A DNA stretch of 64,000 nt. Source: Verrucomicrobiaceae bacterium E54. Lineage in GTDB: Bacteria > Verrucomicrobiota > Verrucomicrobiia > Verrucomicrobiales > Akkermansiaceae. Numbering within the stretch: position 1 is the stretch's first letter; each line of letters starts with the position of its first letter. Below the pieces are notes generated by a model. It saw only the letters and a program-made list of their open reading frames with translations. It was not told the origin of the DNA and searched no databases. The stretch covers positions 1-64,000 of the forward strand of contig JAKZES010000005.1 of NCBI GenBank assembly GCA_022548915.1, in the 5' to 3' direction. A program made the translations under genes and the position numbers. This document shows positions 31,028-40,563 of the stretch, piece after piece.

Positions 31028-33556
31028 ATGCAAGCCCCGAAACTCGAGGCCTTTGGCGAAAGGGAACTGCTGGCCTCCGGCAGCAGCGGTGCGGTCTTTC
31101 GTGCCGTCAAGCCCGACGGCACCGTGACGGCCGTCAAGCTGCTCGACGGCATGGCCGTCAACCGCTCGCTCCTGCAGCAGGCCTCCGAGCGCTTGGAAAA
31201 GGCCGGATGGCCCGACGGGATCCTGCCGATTCTCGAAGGAGATTTCCACTCGAGGCCGGCGGTGCGGGTGACCGAATGCCTGGCGGATCCCACCGAAGAC
31301 GGCAATTGGCGGCCGCGCAGTCTGCAGCACCGGATCGGGGAATTCCCGGGTGATGATTCATGGGACGTGGTGCTGGGCATCCTCGACGGGCTGGCGTCGC
31401 TTCACGCCTGCCAGGTGGCCCACGGCAACCTCAAGCCCGGCAATGTGTTCTTCGACGAGCAGGGCCAGGTGCTGCTGATCGATTGGGCTCTCGGCAACAT
31501 GCCGGGAATCGCGACTCTCGATTTCACGGATGCCTGTCTCTATCAACCGCCGGAACAGCTGCGGCACCCGCAGGGATACCTGGAAGAGGAGGGTTACCGC
31601 TGGGACGTTTTCAGTTTCGGCGTGCTGGCCTTCCGGCTGCTCACCGGATCATTTCCGCGCTGCGACGAGACCTTCCAACAGGTCGCTCCGCTGGAGGGGG
31701 AGATCAGCCGCGACGGGATCGCCGCGGATCTGGGCAGGATTGCCACGACCCTCGAGGGGCACGCGGCGATCGAGTGGCCGGACGAGCCGGCCAACGAACT
31801 CGACCGACGCTACCGCGAGATCATCGATGCCTGCCTTTCGCTCGACGCCCAGGCGCGCCCGGCGAATGCGTTGGAAGTCCGGCGTTCGATGCGCGAGGCC
31901 GAGGTGGCGATCGACGAGGAGGAACGGCGCGACGCCGTGCTCGACCAGCGCCGGCGCTCCCAGCGGGCCGCCTGGCGGGCGAGCATCGCAGCCGGGTTGC
32001 TGGCGGCGGCGCTGGTGACGATGGTGTTCCTCTGGCAGTTGGTGAAGAGCCAGCTCACCCGCGAGGTGACGGAGCGGGCCTCCGAAATCGCGGGCCTGCA
32101 GCAGGAACTCGGCACCGCCGTGTCGGCAAGAGAAGCAGCGGAAACGGATGCCGCCGAGGCGCGACGCGTGCTGACCACGGAGCGCTCGACCTGGCTTGCC
32201 CGGATCGAGGAGTCGCGGGAAATCGGCGACCGGCTGTTTTCCTGGGCCATGGCCGAGGGTCATCGGCAGTTGCCGCCGCTCGACGGGCGGGAGCTGAGGC
32301 TGTCGCGGTTGGAGGACTACTTCGAGCGTTTCATCGAAAGGACGGCGGACGTGGAGGAACTCGAACCGGAGCGGGCGAGAGCCCGGCTGCAGCTTGCCGA
32401 GATTTCCCTCGCAAAGGGCGAGCCCGACGAGGCCTCGGAGCGCATCGAGTCGGCGATCGAATCGGCGCAGGTTCTGGACGAAGGGCCGGAGCTGGATCTC
32501 CGGCTGGCGACGGATCGGCTGGTGCTCGCCCTGCTGATGCAGGAGCGGAATGATGCGGATGCCGGTCGCGCCTTCGCGGAGGCGCGGGCGGAGCTCGAGG
32601 CCTTGCCGCAGTCCGAGATCGACGGTGACCGGGTGGCCTATCTGCTGGCCACGCTGGATCTCCACGAATCGATGCTGCTCGCCGACGGGGGCGAAGAGGG
32701 CCGTGCGCTGGAACAGCTCCACCGCGCGACCGAGTCGCTCAACATGCTGGCCGACTCGCGACCGGATGCGGCCATCCTGCGCTCGGAGCTGGTGGACTGC
32801 TATCTTTCCTCGGCCGACATCCTGGACGGGATGGGCGAGATGGGGGATGCCCGCTCGCTTCGCAAGCTGGCGGCCGACGCGCTGCTGGAAATGATCAAGG
32901 AGCACCCGGAAAACATCGGCCTGAGGCTGGACCTGGCGGGTTGCTACGGCGCGATCGCCGAGTCGGCGATCCTCGCCGGGGATGTTTCCAATGCGGAGGC
33001 CATGTCGAAGGGCGCGGTGAAGCTGCTGACCGAGATTCTCCCCCAGCGACCGGACAGTGCGGTCGCGCGCTCGCGCCTGGCCGCCCAGCGAGGCCTGATG
33101 GCCGGCATCCTGCGCGACCGGGGCGAATCGGAGGAGGCGATGGCGCTCTACGAGGAGGGGCTGCGGCTGCTGGAGGATTTGGCGGTCGGTGAGGATGGCG
33201 ACCCGATGGCCCGCTACCGCTACGCGCTGCTGACTTGGGAAAAAGGGCGGATGCTCGGCTTTTCCGGTGACCGGGAAGGGGAGATCGTCGCCGAGGAGCG
33301 GGCGGTGACCATGCTCGAGGGACTACTGGACACGCCGTACGGCATTGCCCGTGGCGAGCAGATCCGGCGCTCGCTCGGCTACGTCCTCGGGGATCTCGGG
33401 CACGCCGCCCAGATCGCCGAAAAGGAGGAGCTCTCGGCCAGCGCCTTCACCCGTGCGGTGAAGGTTTGGGAGGGCCTTTCGCGTGAGCGGCCGGGCAGTG
33501 ACGAGTACGAGGAGGCGCTCGCCTGGAACCGGCAGAGGCTGGCCAGCTTTGAATGA
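31028..33556 (+). CDS. Membrane protein with protein-kinase-like domain (probable pseudokinase) and helical-repeat C-terminus
   Basis: ATG 31028 (MQAPKLEAFGERELL) gives 842 aa. Residues 8-290 are a Hanks-type kinase fold: glycine loop LASGSSGAVFRA, Lys37 in TAVKLL, and LIDWALG for DFG (Asp152 kept). The catalytic loop HRDLKPEN reads HGNLKPGN, so the catalytic Asp is Asn134 and the Arg is Gly. Phosphotransfer is thus unlikely. A membrane helix (about 317-338) separates this cytoplasmic domain from a coiled-coil (345-400) and TPR-like repeats to the end, probably outside the membrane. It overlaps the squalene synthase-like gene by 4 nt. A sensor or scaffold role is inferred. Confidence 0.85.
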   Translation: MQAPKLEAFGERELLASGSSGAVFRAVKPDGTVTAVKLLDGMAVNRSLLQQASERLEKAGWPDGILPILEGDFHSRPAVRVTECLADPTEDGNWRPRSLQHRIGEFPGDDSWDVVLGILDGLASLHACQVAHGNLKPGNVFFDEQGQVLLIDWALGNMPGIATLDFTDACLYQPPEQLRHPQGYLEEEGYRWDVFSFGVLAFRLLTGSFPRCDETFQQVAPLEGEISRDGIAADLGRIATTLEGHAAIEWPDEPANELDRRYREIIDACLSLDAQARPANALEVRRSMREAEVAIDEEERRDAVLDQRRRSQRAAWRASIAAGLLAAALVTMVFLWQLVKSQLTREVTERASEIAGLQQELGTAVSAREAAETDAAEARRVLTTERSTWLARIEESREIGDRLFSWAMAEGHRQLPPLDGRELRLSRLEDYFERFIERTADVEELEPERARARLQLAEISLAKGEPDEASERIESAIESAQVLDEGPELDLRLATDRLVLALLMQERNDADAGRAFAEARAELEALPQSEIDGDRVAYLLATLDLHESMLLADGGEEGRALEQLHRATESLNMLADSRPDAAILRSELVDCYLSSADILDGMGEMGDARSLRKLAADALLEMIKEHPENIGLRLDLAGCYGAIAESAILAGDVSNAEAMSKGAVKLLTEILPQRPDSAVARSRLAAQRGLMAGILRDRGESEEAMALYEEGLRLLEDLAVGEDGDPMARYRYALLTWEKGRMLGFSGDREGEIVAEERAVTMLEGLLDTPYGIARGEQIRRSLGYVLGDLGHAAQIAEKEELSASAFTRAVKVWEGLSRERPGSDEYEEALAWNRQRLASFE

Positions 33557-34470
33557 TGAGCCGTCCGGATCTCCGGCTGCTGCGCGAGGTCTCGCGATCG
33601 TTCTATCTTTCGATCCGGGTGCTGCCACGTCCGATGCGGGGGGCGGTGGCGCTCGCGTACCTGCTGGCCCGGGCAAGCGACACCCTGGCCGATACTCCGG
33701 GAGTGGCACCAGCGCTCAAGCGGTCGCTGCTCGAGGGCTTCGCCGGAGAACTCGGAGGTGGGGATCAAGCATGGCGGGACGATCTGGGTGAATTCCGTGA
33801 ACGCCAGGAGCATGCCGGGGAACGCGCGTTGATCGGACGGATGGTATCGCTCTTCGATCAACTGGCCGGCTTGCCCGACGAGGAGCGGACGCACGTCACG
33901 GCGGTCGCGACGACGATCATTTCGGGCCAGCGGCTCGACGTCGAGCGATCGGCATCCGGCCAGCACCGGATGCCGGATGCCGATTCCCTCGAGGACTACT
34001 GCCACCGGGTGGCGGGGTGCGTCGGCCTGTTCTGGACGCGGATCGGCTTTGCCACGCTCGGCGCGCGCTTTTCCCGCTCCGATCCGGGAGAGCTCGAAGC
34101 CATGGGGGAGCGGTTCGGGCGGGGCCTGCAGTTGGTGAACATCCTTCGCGACCTGCCCGGCGACCTCGAGCAGGGGCGATGCTACCTGCCGGCCGAGCCC
34201 AAGCCGGATGCGATCCTGGTGGAATCCGCGCGCTGGCGAGAGGTGGCGCGCGCGAGGATGGACGATGGCCTGAACTATGCCCGCCGCCTGCGCACGCGCC
34301 GGCTGAGGATTGCCGTCGCTCTTCCGGCGCTGTTGGGGATCGAAACCCTCGACCGTCTCGACGCCGCCGATTGGTCGATGCTTCAGCGGGGGGTCAAGGT
34401 GACTCGACGCACGGTGCGGATGTGTTTCTGGAAGGCACTCGGGCTTTCCAGGCGGGGCACCGGAGCATGA
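33553..34470 (+). CDS. Squalene/phytoene synthase family protein
   Basis: The 305-aa enzyme belongs to the head-to-head prenyl synthases, which join two prenyl diphosphates to squalene or phytoene. The first Asp-rich motif is DTLAD (about 43-47) and the second is NILRDLPGD (about 196-204), followed by GRCYLP, all typical. A serine-rich N-terminus (SRSFYLSIRVLP) matches squalene synthases. Start ATG 33553 overlaps the pseudokinase stop; ATG 33556 is equally possible. No other isoprenoid genes lie nearby, so squalene versus phytoene cannot be settled; squalene for hopanoids is the likelier product in this phylum. Confidence 0.82.
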   Translation: MMSRPDLRLLREVSRSFYLSIRVLPRPMRGAVALAYLLARASDTLADTPGVAPALKRSLLEGFAGELGGGDQAWRDDLGEFRERQEHAGERALIGRMVSLFDQLAGLPDEERTHVTAVATTIISGQRLDVERSASGQHRMPDADSLEDYCHRVAGCVGLFWTRIGFATLGARFSRSDPGELEAMGERFGRGLQLVNILRDLPGDLEQGRCYLPAEPKPDAILVESARWREVARARMDDGLNYARRLRTRRLRIAVALPALLGIETLDRLDAADWSMLQRGVKVTRRTVRMCFWKALGLSRRGTGA

Positions 34471-34622
34471 ATTCAGCGGGATCGGGGCCGTCAGCCGGCA
34501 TGTTCCGATTGGGTGGCCCTGCTTGAATTCGGGGATTGGCCGCGTCCGCCTACTTTGAGTGGCACGCCGAAGCGGCTCCACCCTTGACCCGGCACCCGCC
34601 CGAACGTTTGCTACCGCCGCCC

Positions 34623-35249
34623 GTGGAGCGGATCGACATACCCAAGAAGGCGATTTACCGGCTTTCGATCTACAACCGCTGCCTGCAGCGGTTGGTGGAG
34701 AACGGTCAGGAAACGGTCAGCTCCTCGACTCTGGCGAAGGCGGCGGGAGTGAAGCCCTCGCAATTGCGCAAGGACCTGGCCTACTTCGGGCAGTTTGGAA
34801 CGCGGGGGCTGGGTTATCCGGTCGAAACGCTGGCGTCGATGATCCGGGACGTGCTCGGGCGCGAGCGGCTGCAGCCCGTGGTGCTTGTCGGGGCGGGAAA
34901 CCTGGGTTCGGCGCTGCTGCGTTACCAGGGCTTCGGAAAGGAAGGCTTCGAGGTCATCGCGGCGTTCGACGCCGAACCGGACGCGGTCCGGGAGCGGGGT
35001 CTCGGCGTACCGATTCACCATGAATCGAAGCTGGAGGAGTTCATTCAGGCCGAGGGAATCCGCCTGGTGATCCTGTGCGTGCCGGCCGGGGTGGCCCAGA
35101 CGATTGCGAACCGGCTGGTGGCGGTGGGCGTGACCGGCATCCTGAACTTCTCCCCGGTGGTGCTTGAAGTGCCGTCGGAGATCCAGGTGAACAACGTCGA
35201 CCTGGCCCTGGAGCTCGAACATCTGAGCTTTTTCGTCCGGCAGGAATGA
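34623..35249 (+). CDS. rex: Redox-sensing transcriptional repressor Rex
   Basis: Rex binds DNA when NAD+ is high and lets go when NADH rises. The winged helix is IPKKAIYRLSIYNRCLQRLVENGQ... with STLAKAAGVKPSQLRKDLAYFG; the NAD(H) Rossmann motif is VVLVGAGNLGSALL. GTG 34623 gives 208 aa, the usual Rex length; the frame is open to 34536 (TTG) but the extra residues are not family-like. The stop overlaps the ECF sigma gene by ATGA. A perfect Rex operator lies upstream of nuoG at 63952-63973, making complex I a probable target. Confidence 0.92.
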   Translation: MERIDIPKKAIYRLSIYNRCLQRLVENGQETVSSSTLAKAAGVKPSQLRKDLAYFGQFGTRGLGYPVETLASMIRDVLGRERLQPVVLVGAGNLGSALLRYQGFGKEGFEVIAAFDAEPDAVRERGLGVPIHHESKLEEFIQAEGIRLVILCVPAGVAQTIANRLVAVGVTGILNFSPVVLEVPSEIQVNNVDLALELEHLSFFVRQE

Positions 35250-35851
35250 ATCGGGATGAAAATTTCCCCAAGGAATCCCCGGAGTCGGGCGTTCCGGTGC
35301 CAGGAACGCCGCCTCCGCGGCCCGGAACCGAGATGGTCGAAACCCGTGAGCAGTTCATCGAACGAGCGCTGGCCGAGTATGAGTCACCGCTGATCGGCTA
35401 CGCCTACGGCTTCGTCCGCGATCTCGACCGCGCGCGGGACGTCGTTCAGGACACCTTCATCCGGCTCTGCCGCCAGGATGTCGAGAAGGTCCGGGATGGC
35501 CTGAAGAGCTGGCTCTTCACGGTCTGCAGGAACCGCGCCCTCGATGTCCTGCGCAAGGAATCCCGGATGGGGGAGCTCAATGAAGACGAACGCGGCGGGC
35601 TGCCGTCGGAGGCGATCGGCCCCGACGACGAGGCCGACCGCAACGAGCGCGTGGCCGAGGTCATGCGCTACCTCGACCGCCTCTCCGAAAACCAGAAGAC
35701 CGTGATCCTGATGAAATTCCGCGACGGACTGAGCTACCACGAGATCTGCGAGCAGACCGGCCTCAGCAACGGCAACGTCGGCTTCCTGATCCATGCCGGG
35801 CTGAAACGGCTGCGGTCGATCCTTCCACCGGACCTTTTCGACTCCCAATGA
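35246..35851 (+). CDS. ECF-family RNA polymerase sigma factor
   Basis: The 201-aa protein has sigma region 2 (LIGYAYGFVRDLDRARDVVQDTFIRL, with SWLFTVCRNRALDVLRK as region 2.4) and region 4 (LSENQKTVILMKFRDGLSYHEICEQTGLSNGNV, a helix-turn-helix). About 30 Pro-rich residues precede region 2. It overlaps rex by 4 nt upstream and the anti-sigma-like gene by 4 nt downstream, so sigma and regulator are co-expressed. The regulon is unknown. Confidence 0.92.
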   Translation: MNRDENFPKESPESGVPVPGTPPPRPGTEMVETREQFIERALAEYESPLIGYAYGFVRDLDRARDVVQDTFIRLCRQDVEKVRDGLKSWLFTVCRNRALDVLRKESRMGELNEDERGGLPSEAIGPDDEADRNERVAEVMRYLDRLSENQKTVILMKFRDGLSYHEICEQTGLSNGNVGFLIHAGLKRLRSILPPDLFDSQ

Positions 35852-37089
35852 TGATGAACATTCGACCCGACGATCCCCGGATCACAGCCTACCACCTCGG
35901 CGAGTTGTCGAGTGAGGAGGCGCGGCAGATCGAGCGCGCCGGTGCCTCGGACCCGGCGGTGGGCATGGCCCTGCGCGAGGCGGGTGTGATGACCGGTTTT
36001 CTCAAGGACACGCTGGGGCCGGAAGGGGCCGTGGAGCTGCGTCCGGCACAGCGGGAGGCAGTGCTCCGTGCGGGCCGGGAGGAAACTTCCGGGAAGATCG
36101 TCGAACTTCGTTCGGCGAAGCGGTCGCGTCTGCCCTGGCTCACCGGTCTGGGTGCGGCGGCGGTGGTGGCTTTCACCGCGGTGTTGATGAGCCGGCTCGG
36201 GGACGGGCCCGGGCGGGTCGAGGGGCCGACGGCGCGCGAGGTCGCGCTGCTTCCCCAGCCCGGACCGACTCCCGGACGAGGCGTCACCGGCGCTGCGGCA
36301 GGTGGGGCCCATGCGACCACCGGCGGTGGTGGCGCTTCCACGGCGAGTGGCGATTTTCTGGAATCCGTCGCGCGCGAGCTTTCGCAGGGTCCCTTGCCGG
36401 AGGCGACCGAACTCCCGGCAACCACCAACCAGAGTTCGTTCAGCAACTCCGCGGTGCTGCGCCTTCCGGTGGCGGTGGGAACGGCAAGCCCGACCTGGGT
36501 TCGCCGCTGGATCGAGGAGAAGGGGGAACTGCCACCGGCGGGCGCCGTCAGGGTCGAAGAGATGGTCAACTCGGTGACGCTGCCAACCGATCGCGAGGTG
36601 GGCGGCCTGAAATTGGGGCTGTACCGTCTCGACTGGGGCGGGTCGCGCTGGATCGGGGTTCAGCTTGCCACGGGCGACGAGGCCGTCGACGACCTGAAGG
36701 TGCTTTCCGAAAGCAGGAGCAACCGCCGGGTGGTCGGGTCGTTCGGAACCCGCGACGACGATGCCCTCGAGGTCGGGTTGTCCGCTGGTCGCTCGACGCT
36801 GATCCTCGTCGAGTTCGATGACGAGACGGCCGACCCCGGGCAACTGACTGTGCTGATGGGATCCGCGATGCAGTCCTTCGAACTGGCGGAGGCTTGCACG
36901 ATGGGGAATCCCGGAATGCACCACGCCGTGGCCACTGCCGTCTTCGGGCGCTGGCTGCGCGCCGAGGCCGATGAGGATCAGCTTCGGCAGGCGCTCGCCC
37001 TCGCGGGCCGGGGCGAGGTGGATCCCATCCACCGCGAAGACCACCGCTTGATGCGGCGGGCGCTCGAATTGTCCGTTTCGGATGATTGA
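35848..37089 (+). CDS. Putative membrane anti-sigma factor with VWA_N-like region
   Basis: The 413-aa protein pairs with the ECF sigma factor. Residues 1-90 resemble a short zinc-less anti-sigma domain (DPRITAYHLGELSSEEARQIE), then a membrane helix (about 96-116, LPWLTGLGAAAVVAFTAVLMS). The outer region includes WVRRWIEEKGELPPAGAVRVEEMVNS, matching the segment that precedes VWA domains in YfbK-like proteins, and a C-terminal part like the end of those proteins, but no VWA domain with a MIDAS motif lies between. Anti-sigma activity is inferred from position and the N-terminus. Confidence 0.72.
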   Translation: MMMNIRPDDPRITAYHLGELSSEEARQIERAGASDPAVGMALREAGVMTGFLKDTLGPEGAVELRPAQREAVLRAGREETSGKIVELRSAKRSRLPWLTGLGAAAVVAFTAVLMSRLGDGPGRVEGPTAREVALLPQPGPTPGRGVTGAAAGGAHATTGGGGASTASGDFLESVARELSQGPLPEATELPATTNQSSFSNSAVLRLPVAVGTASPTWVRRWIEEKGELPPAGAVRVEEMVNSVTLPTDREVGGLKLGLYRLDWGGSRWIGVQLATGDEAVDDLKVLSESRSNRRVVGSFGTRDDDALEVGLSAGRSTLILVEFDDETADPGQLTVLMGSAMQSFELAEACTMGNPGMHHAVATAVFGRWLRAEADEDQLRQALALAGRGEVDPIHREDHRLMRRALELSVSDD

Positions 37090-37145
37090 GGAAGGCCGCG
37101 GGAATCCGCTTGGCAGAAAGCGGGTCGGCTGCGATCTCCGGTGGC

Positions 37146-37496
37146 ATGTCCGATTCGATCCGCGAGCTGACCGGCCGCATCCGTGAGTTTTCCGCCGCCC
37201 GCGACTGGGACGCCTACCACAACGCCAAGGACATGGCCGTCGCGATCGCGGCGGAGGCGGGGGAATTGATGCAGCACTTCGTCTGGCAGCAACCGGAGCA
37301 GATCGATGCCCGGGTCGCGGCGAAGCGGGCTGAAATTGGTTCGGAGATGGCCGATGTCGGGATTCTGTTGTTGGAAATGGCGGATCGGCTCGGCTTCGAC
37401 CTCGGTGCCGAAATGGCGGCCAAGATCGACCGCAACGAGAAACGTTACCCCGTCGAGAAAGCCAAAGGGAACAACCTCAAATACAACGAACTGTAA
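37146..37496 (+). CDS. MazG-like nucleotide pyrophosphohydrolase
   Basis: The 116-aa all-alpha NTP pyrophosphohydrolase has the metal-binding pattern E-x-x-E...E-x-x-D (AAEAGELMQHFVW and EMADVGILLLEMAD), and RDWDAYHNAKDMAVAI at the start, like the dCTPase/RS21-C6 group. It removes pyrophosphate from noncanonical or surplus nucleotides. ATG 37146 (MSDSIRELTGRIREF) fits the family; upstream codons to 37086 do not. Confidence 0.87.
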   Translation: MSDSIRELTGRIREFSAARDWDAYHNAKDMAVAIAAEAGELMQHFVWQQPEQIDARVAAKRAEIGSEMADVGILLLEMADRLGFDLGAEMAAKIDRNEKRYPVEKAKGNNLKYNEL

Positions 37497-37534
37497 GCCT
37501 GCGCTTCAGACGCGGGGGAGCGAGGCCGCCGGGC

Positions 37535-37586
37535 AAAAAGAAAGACGCGAGCTGGATTCCCCCCGGATTCGCAACTCGCGCCTTTT
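37535..37586. terminator. Bidirectional intrinsic terminator
   Basis: CGCGAG (37546-37551) and CTCGCG (37575-37580) form the base of a hairpin, flanked by AAAAAGAAAG on the left and CCTTTTC on the right, so each strand ends in a T-rich run. It lies between the convergent MazG-like gene and the gene at 37780. The remaining 190 nt to 37779 include an AT-rich stretch (37698-37750) with no assigned feature. Confidence 0.6.
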
Positions 37587-37779
37587 CTGAGCCCAATCCC
37601 GAACGAGCTGCACCGCTCAGCGACCTCCCCCCGGAGTCCGAATAAGCGGCTGGTTGCATGCCCGATCTGGTGGACCGGTGCCGAAGCACGCTGGAAAGAT
37701 GCCAATTATTTTAGAAAAATAAAGCATAAAATGATACGAACTTCTACCTAAGCGAGACAATCAAGCTCGCCGGGCGGGT

Positions 37780-38697
37780 TCAGGGGCCTTTCTCGAAGGA
37801 AATTCCCAGCCCGCGGGACCGCCAGTACGCGGCCAGTGACTTCTCGAGATCGCTCGTTGTATCTCCCAGACGGTCAAAGCTTTGAGGATTCTCGACGGGC
37901 CTGGCGGAGAAGCATTCCTCAAGTGCTTTCCTGCGCTCGGTGCCATGCAGGTGGTAGTGGGTGAGGAGCAGCGCGGACATGTAGCCATGGTAGCGAATTT
38001 CCGCCGGAATCCGGAACATCAGCCTCAGCCAGGCCCTGTGGTCGAGGCCGACGATCTGGTCGAGCGGCAGGGCTGGAATGACCTCGACCTCGTCGCCGAA
38101 GCGCCTGCGGACGTGTCGGCGGATCTGGCGGTCCATGTCGCGGAAATCGAAGCGGCCACCGCCGAGGTGAGCGGCGGCGTAGTATTCGCAAATCCCCTCG
38201 CTGAACCACTGGGACAGTTGCCCCTGCGATCCGTGCATGCAAAGATGCACGATTTCATGAACGACGGTGGCTTCGTCGGGCATCGGCCGGAGCCGACTTT
38301 GGGGATCGACCGGTGGAAACAGGTGCCCGGCGTCGAGTGCGACCGCCGCTTCGCCCCAGACGTAGGATCCCGCACTGCCCGGAGCCCCGCCGCCGTTCTC
38401 GTAGCTCTCCGCGTCGCGAAAGATCCGCAGCTCGGGCCGGTGATGCCGGGGCGGATCAAACCACGCGATCGGGTGGGCCCCGACCGCACGGGCCGTCGAG
38501 TCGGCAACCACCGCGAGCCGGTGGAGGTCGAACTCGGGCAGGTCGACTTCCGAGACGATGCGGAAATGGCGGGTGTCCCAGGTGCGGGTCTCACCTTTCA
38601 CCGGCTCGCACCGCAGCGGCGTGGGGCGGAGCACCTCGAGACCGCTGACCGTCGTCAGGAAGCCGGCGGCGGCCATGAGGAGGAAGCCCTTCATCAC
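37780..38697 (-). CDS. Exported HExxH metallopeptidase-like protein
   Basis: The 305-aa protein has a signal peptide (MMKGFLLMAAAGFLTTVSG) and a gluzincin-type zinc site: H147-E-I-V-H151 and, 16 residues on, W-F-S-E167-G (WFSEGICEYYA), as in many exported DUF1570-like peptidases of Planctomycetes and Verrucomicrobia. Zinc ligands and catalytic Glu are all present, so it may be active. The substrate is unknown. It is convergent with the MazG-like gene and divergent from the pilB-like gene. Confidence 0.78.
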   Translation of the reverse strand: MMKGFLLMAAAGFLTTVSGLEVLRPTPLRCEPVKGETRTWDTRHFRIVSEVDLPEFDLHRLAVVADSTARAVGAHPIAWFDPPRHHRPELRIFRDAESYENGGGAPGSAGSYVWGEAAVALDAGHLFPPVDPQSRLRPMPDEATVVHEIVHLCMHGSQGQLSQWFSEGICEYYAAAHLGGGRFDFRDMDRQIRRHVRRRFGDEVEVIPALPLDQIVGLDHRAWLRLMFRIPAEIRYHGYMSALLLTHYHLHGTERRKALEECFSARPVENPQSFDRLGDTTSDLEKSLAAYWRSRGLGISFEKGP

Positions 38698-38847
38698 GGC
38701 GCAGACTACCGCGGATTCCGCGGGAAGGCTTGAGAAATCCGTCTCGCGACCGCGAGCACCGATCTCGGGGGGCTCGGATCGATGGGCGGATTTTCCAGAG
38801 ACAAGGTTGCAGGCCGGGTGGTTTTAAAGGAGAAGACGTCCAGCCGA

Positions 38848-40557
38848 ATGACCGAACTTCTGATCGAACCCGCCCGCCGCAGCGGCTGCCAGGACCTCGG
38901 AAAGGTCGAGGAGGTGCTGGAATCGGCATCTCAGCGACAGCGCTCGCCCATCGACGACCTGCTCGATGCGGGCGTCGTGGACGAGGAGGCCTACATGCGC
39001 GAACTGGCGGAGGCGATCGGGATGGAGTGGCTGAGCAGCATTCCCCAGCCCGAGGCACCGCTGCCATTGCGCGAGGCCTGCGGACCGCGGGTCGCGCTGA
39101 AGTACCGCCTGCTGCCGGTCGAGATCCTCGGCGACGAGGAGAACCCACGGCTCAAGCTTGCCACCTTCGATCCCTTCAACCTGGTCGCGCGCCAGGCCGT
39201 GGCGCAGGAAATCGAGATCCCGGTCGAGTGGTGCATGGCCTCCCGCCGGCGGGTGCACGAAGCCGTGCGTCGCCTCTACGGGGTGGGTGCCGATACTTTC
39301 GAGCAGATTCTCGAGGGACGGGAGATGGATTTCGCCAACCTCGAGAATGCCGACGAGGCGAACGTCATCGACGATGACGAGGATGAGGAGGCCAGCGTCG
39401 TGAAGTTCGTCAACCAGATCATCCGCGAGGCGCTCGACCAGCAGGCGACGGACATCCACGTCGAGCCGCTGGCCGACAACCTGCGCATCCGCTACCGCAT
39501 CGACGGTGGTCTGGTCGAGGTCGCGGTTCCCGAGAACATCAAGGCCCTGCAAAGCTCGGTGATCGCGCGACTCAAGATCATGTCGCGCCTCGACATTGCC
39601 GAGCGCCGGCTTCCGCAGGACGGCCGGATCAACCTGTCCTTCGAGGGCACCACGATCGACGTCCGGGTCGCGACCGTGCCGACCGTCGAGGGCGAGAGCG
39701 TCTCGCTGCGTCTCCTCAACCAGCAGCGTTTCAATGTCGACCGCCTCGGCATGGAGCCCTTCGTCCGGCACAAGATCGAGCAGCTGCTGGATCTGCCGAA
39801 CGGCATCATTCTCATCACCGGTCCGACGGGTTCCGGCAAGTCGACCAGCCTCTACTCCTTCCTCAGCGAGATCAACCGGCCCGACCAGCGGATCGTGACG
39901 ATCGAGGATCCGGTCGAGAACAAGTTGCCGGGCGTGATGCAGATCGCCGTGAAGTCGGACATCGGCCTGACCTTTGCCGCCGGCCTGCGGTCCATCCTCC
40001 GTGCCGACCCGAACATCGTGATGATAGGTGAGATCCGGGACCTGGAAACGGCCGAGATTGCGATCCGCGCCTCGCTCACCGGTCACCTGGTCTTTTCCAC
40101 CCTGCACACGAACGACGCGCTCGGCGGCATCAGCCGTCTGACCGACATGGGGGTCGAGCCTTTCCTGGTGTCGGCCGCCGTCCGTGCCTTCCTGGCCCAG
40201 CGCCTCGTGCGTCGTCTGTGCGATCACTGCAAGACCCCCCGCGAGTTGAGTGAGCAGGATCGGCGCGATCTCGGCATCCCCCTCAACCTCGAGGGCCAGG
40301 CGTATTCCGCGAACGGCTGCGACCGTTGCCGTGACACCGGCTTTTCCGGTCGACTCGCGATCTACGAGGTCGTGGTCCTGAGCAATGCGATGCAGGAACT
40401 GGTGGCCCACAGTGCGCCCGCCCCGGAGATTCGGATGCAGGCGGTCAAGGACGGCTACGTCCCGATGCGCGGATACGGATGGTACAAGGTGATGCAGGGG
40501 ACGACGACGATCGAGGAAGTGATCTCGGTGACGGCGACTGATACCGGCGGAGAGTAA
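38848..40557 (+). CDS. PilB/GspE-type secretion or pilus assembly ATPase
   Basis: ATG 38848 (MTELLIEPARRSGCQDLG) gives 569 aa. An N-terminal MshEN-like domain precedes the AAA-like ATPase: Walker A GPTGSGKST at about 325-333, Asp box TIEDPVENKLPGVMQ, Walker B IVMIGEIRDLETA and His box LVFSTLHTNDA. A zinc-binding C-x2-C...C-x2-C (CDHCKTPRE; CDRCRDTG) follows. It drives pseudopilus or type IV pilus extension from the cytoplasm. It is 6 nt before pilC-type gene 40564, but no pilins, PilT or secretin are in the window, so pilus versus type II secretion cannot be decided. Confidence 0.92.
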   Translation: MTELLIEPARRSGCQDLGKVEEVLESASQRQRSPIDDLLDAGVVDEEAYMRELAEAIGMEWLSSIPQPEAPLPLREACGPRVALKYRLLPVEILGDEENPRLKLATFDPFNLVARQAVAQEIEIPVEWCMASRRRVHEAVRRLYGVGADTFEQILEGREMDFANLENADEANVIDDDEDEEASVVKFVNQIIREALDQQATDIHVEPLADNLRIRYRIDGGLVEVAVPENIKALQSSVIARLKIMSRLDIAERRLPQDGRINLSFEGTTIDVRVATVPTVEGESVSLRLLNQQRFNVDRLGMEPFVRHKIEQLLDLPNGIILITGPTGSGKSTSLYSFLSEINRPDQRIVTIEDPVENKLPGVMQIAVKSDIGLTFAAGLRSILRADPNIVMIGEIRDLETAEIAIRASLTGHLVFSTLHTNDALGGISRLTDMGVEPFLVSAAVRAFLAQRLVRRLCDHCKTPRELSEQDRRDLGIPLNLEGQAYSANGCDRCRDTGFSGRLAIYEVVVLSNAMQELVAHSAPAPEIRMQAVKDGYVPMRGYGWYKVMQGTTTIEEVISVTATDTGGE

Positions 40558-40563
40558 GAGTTC

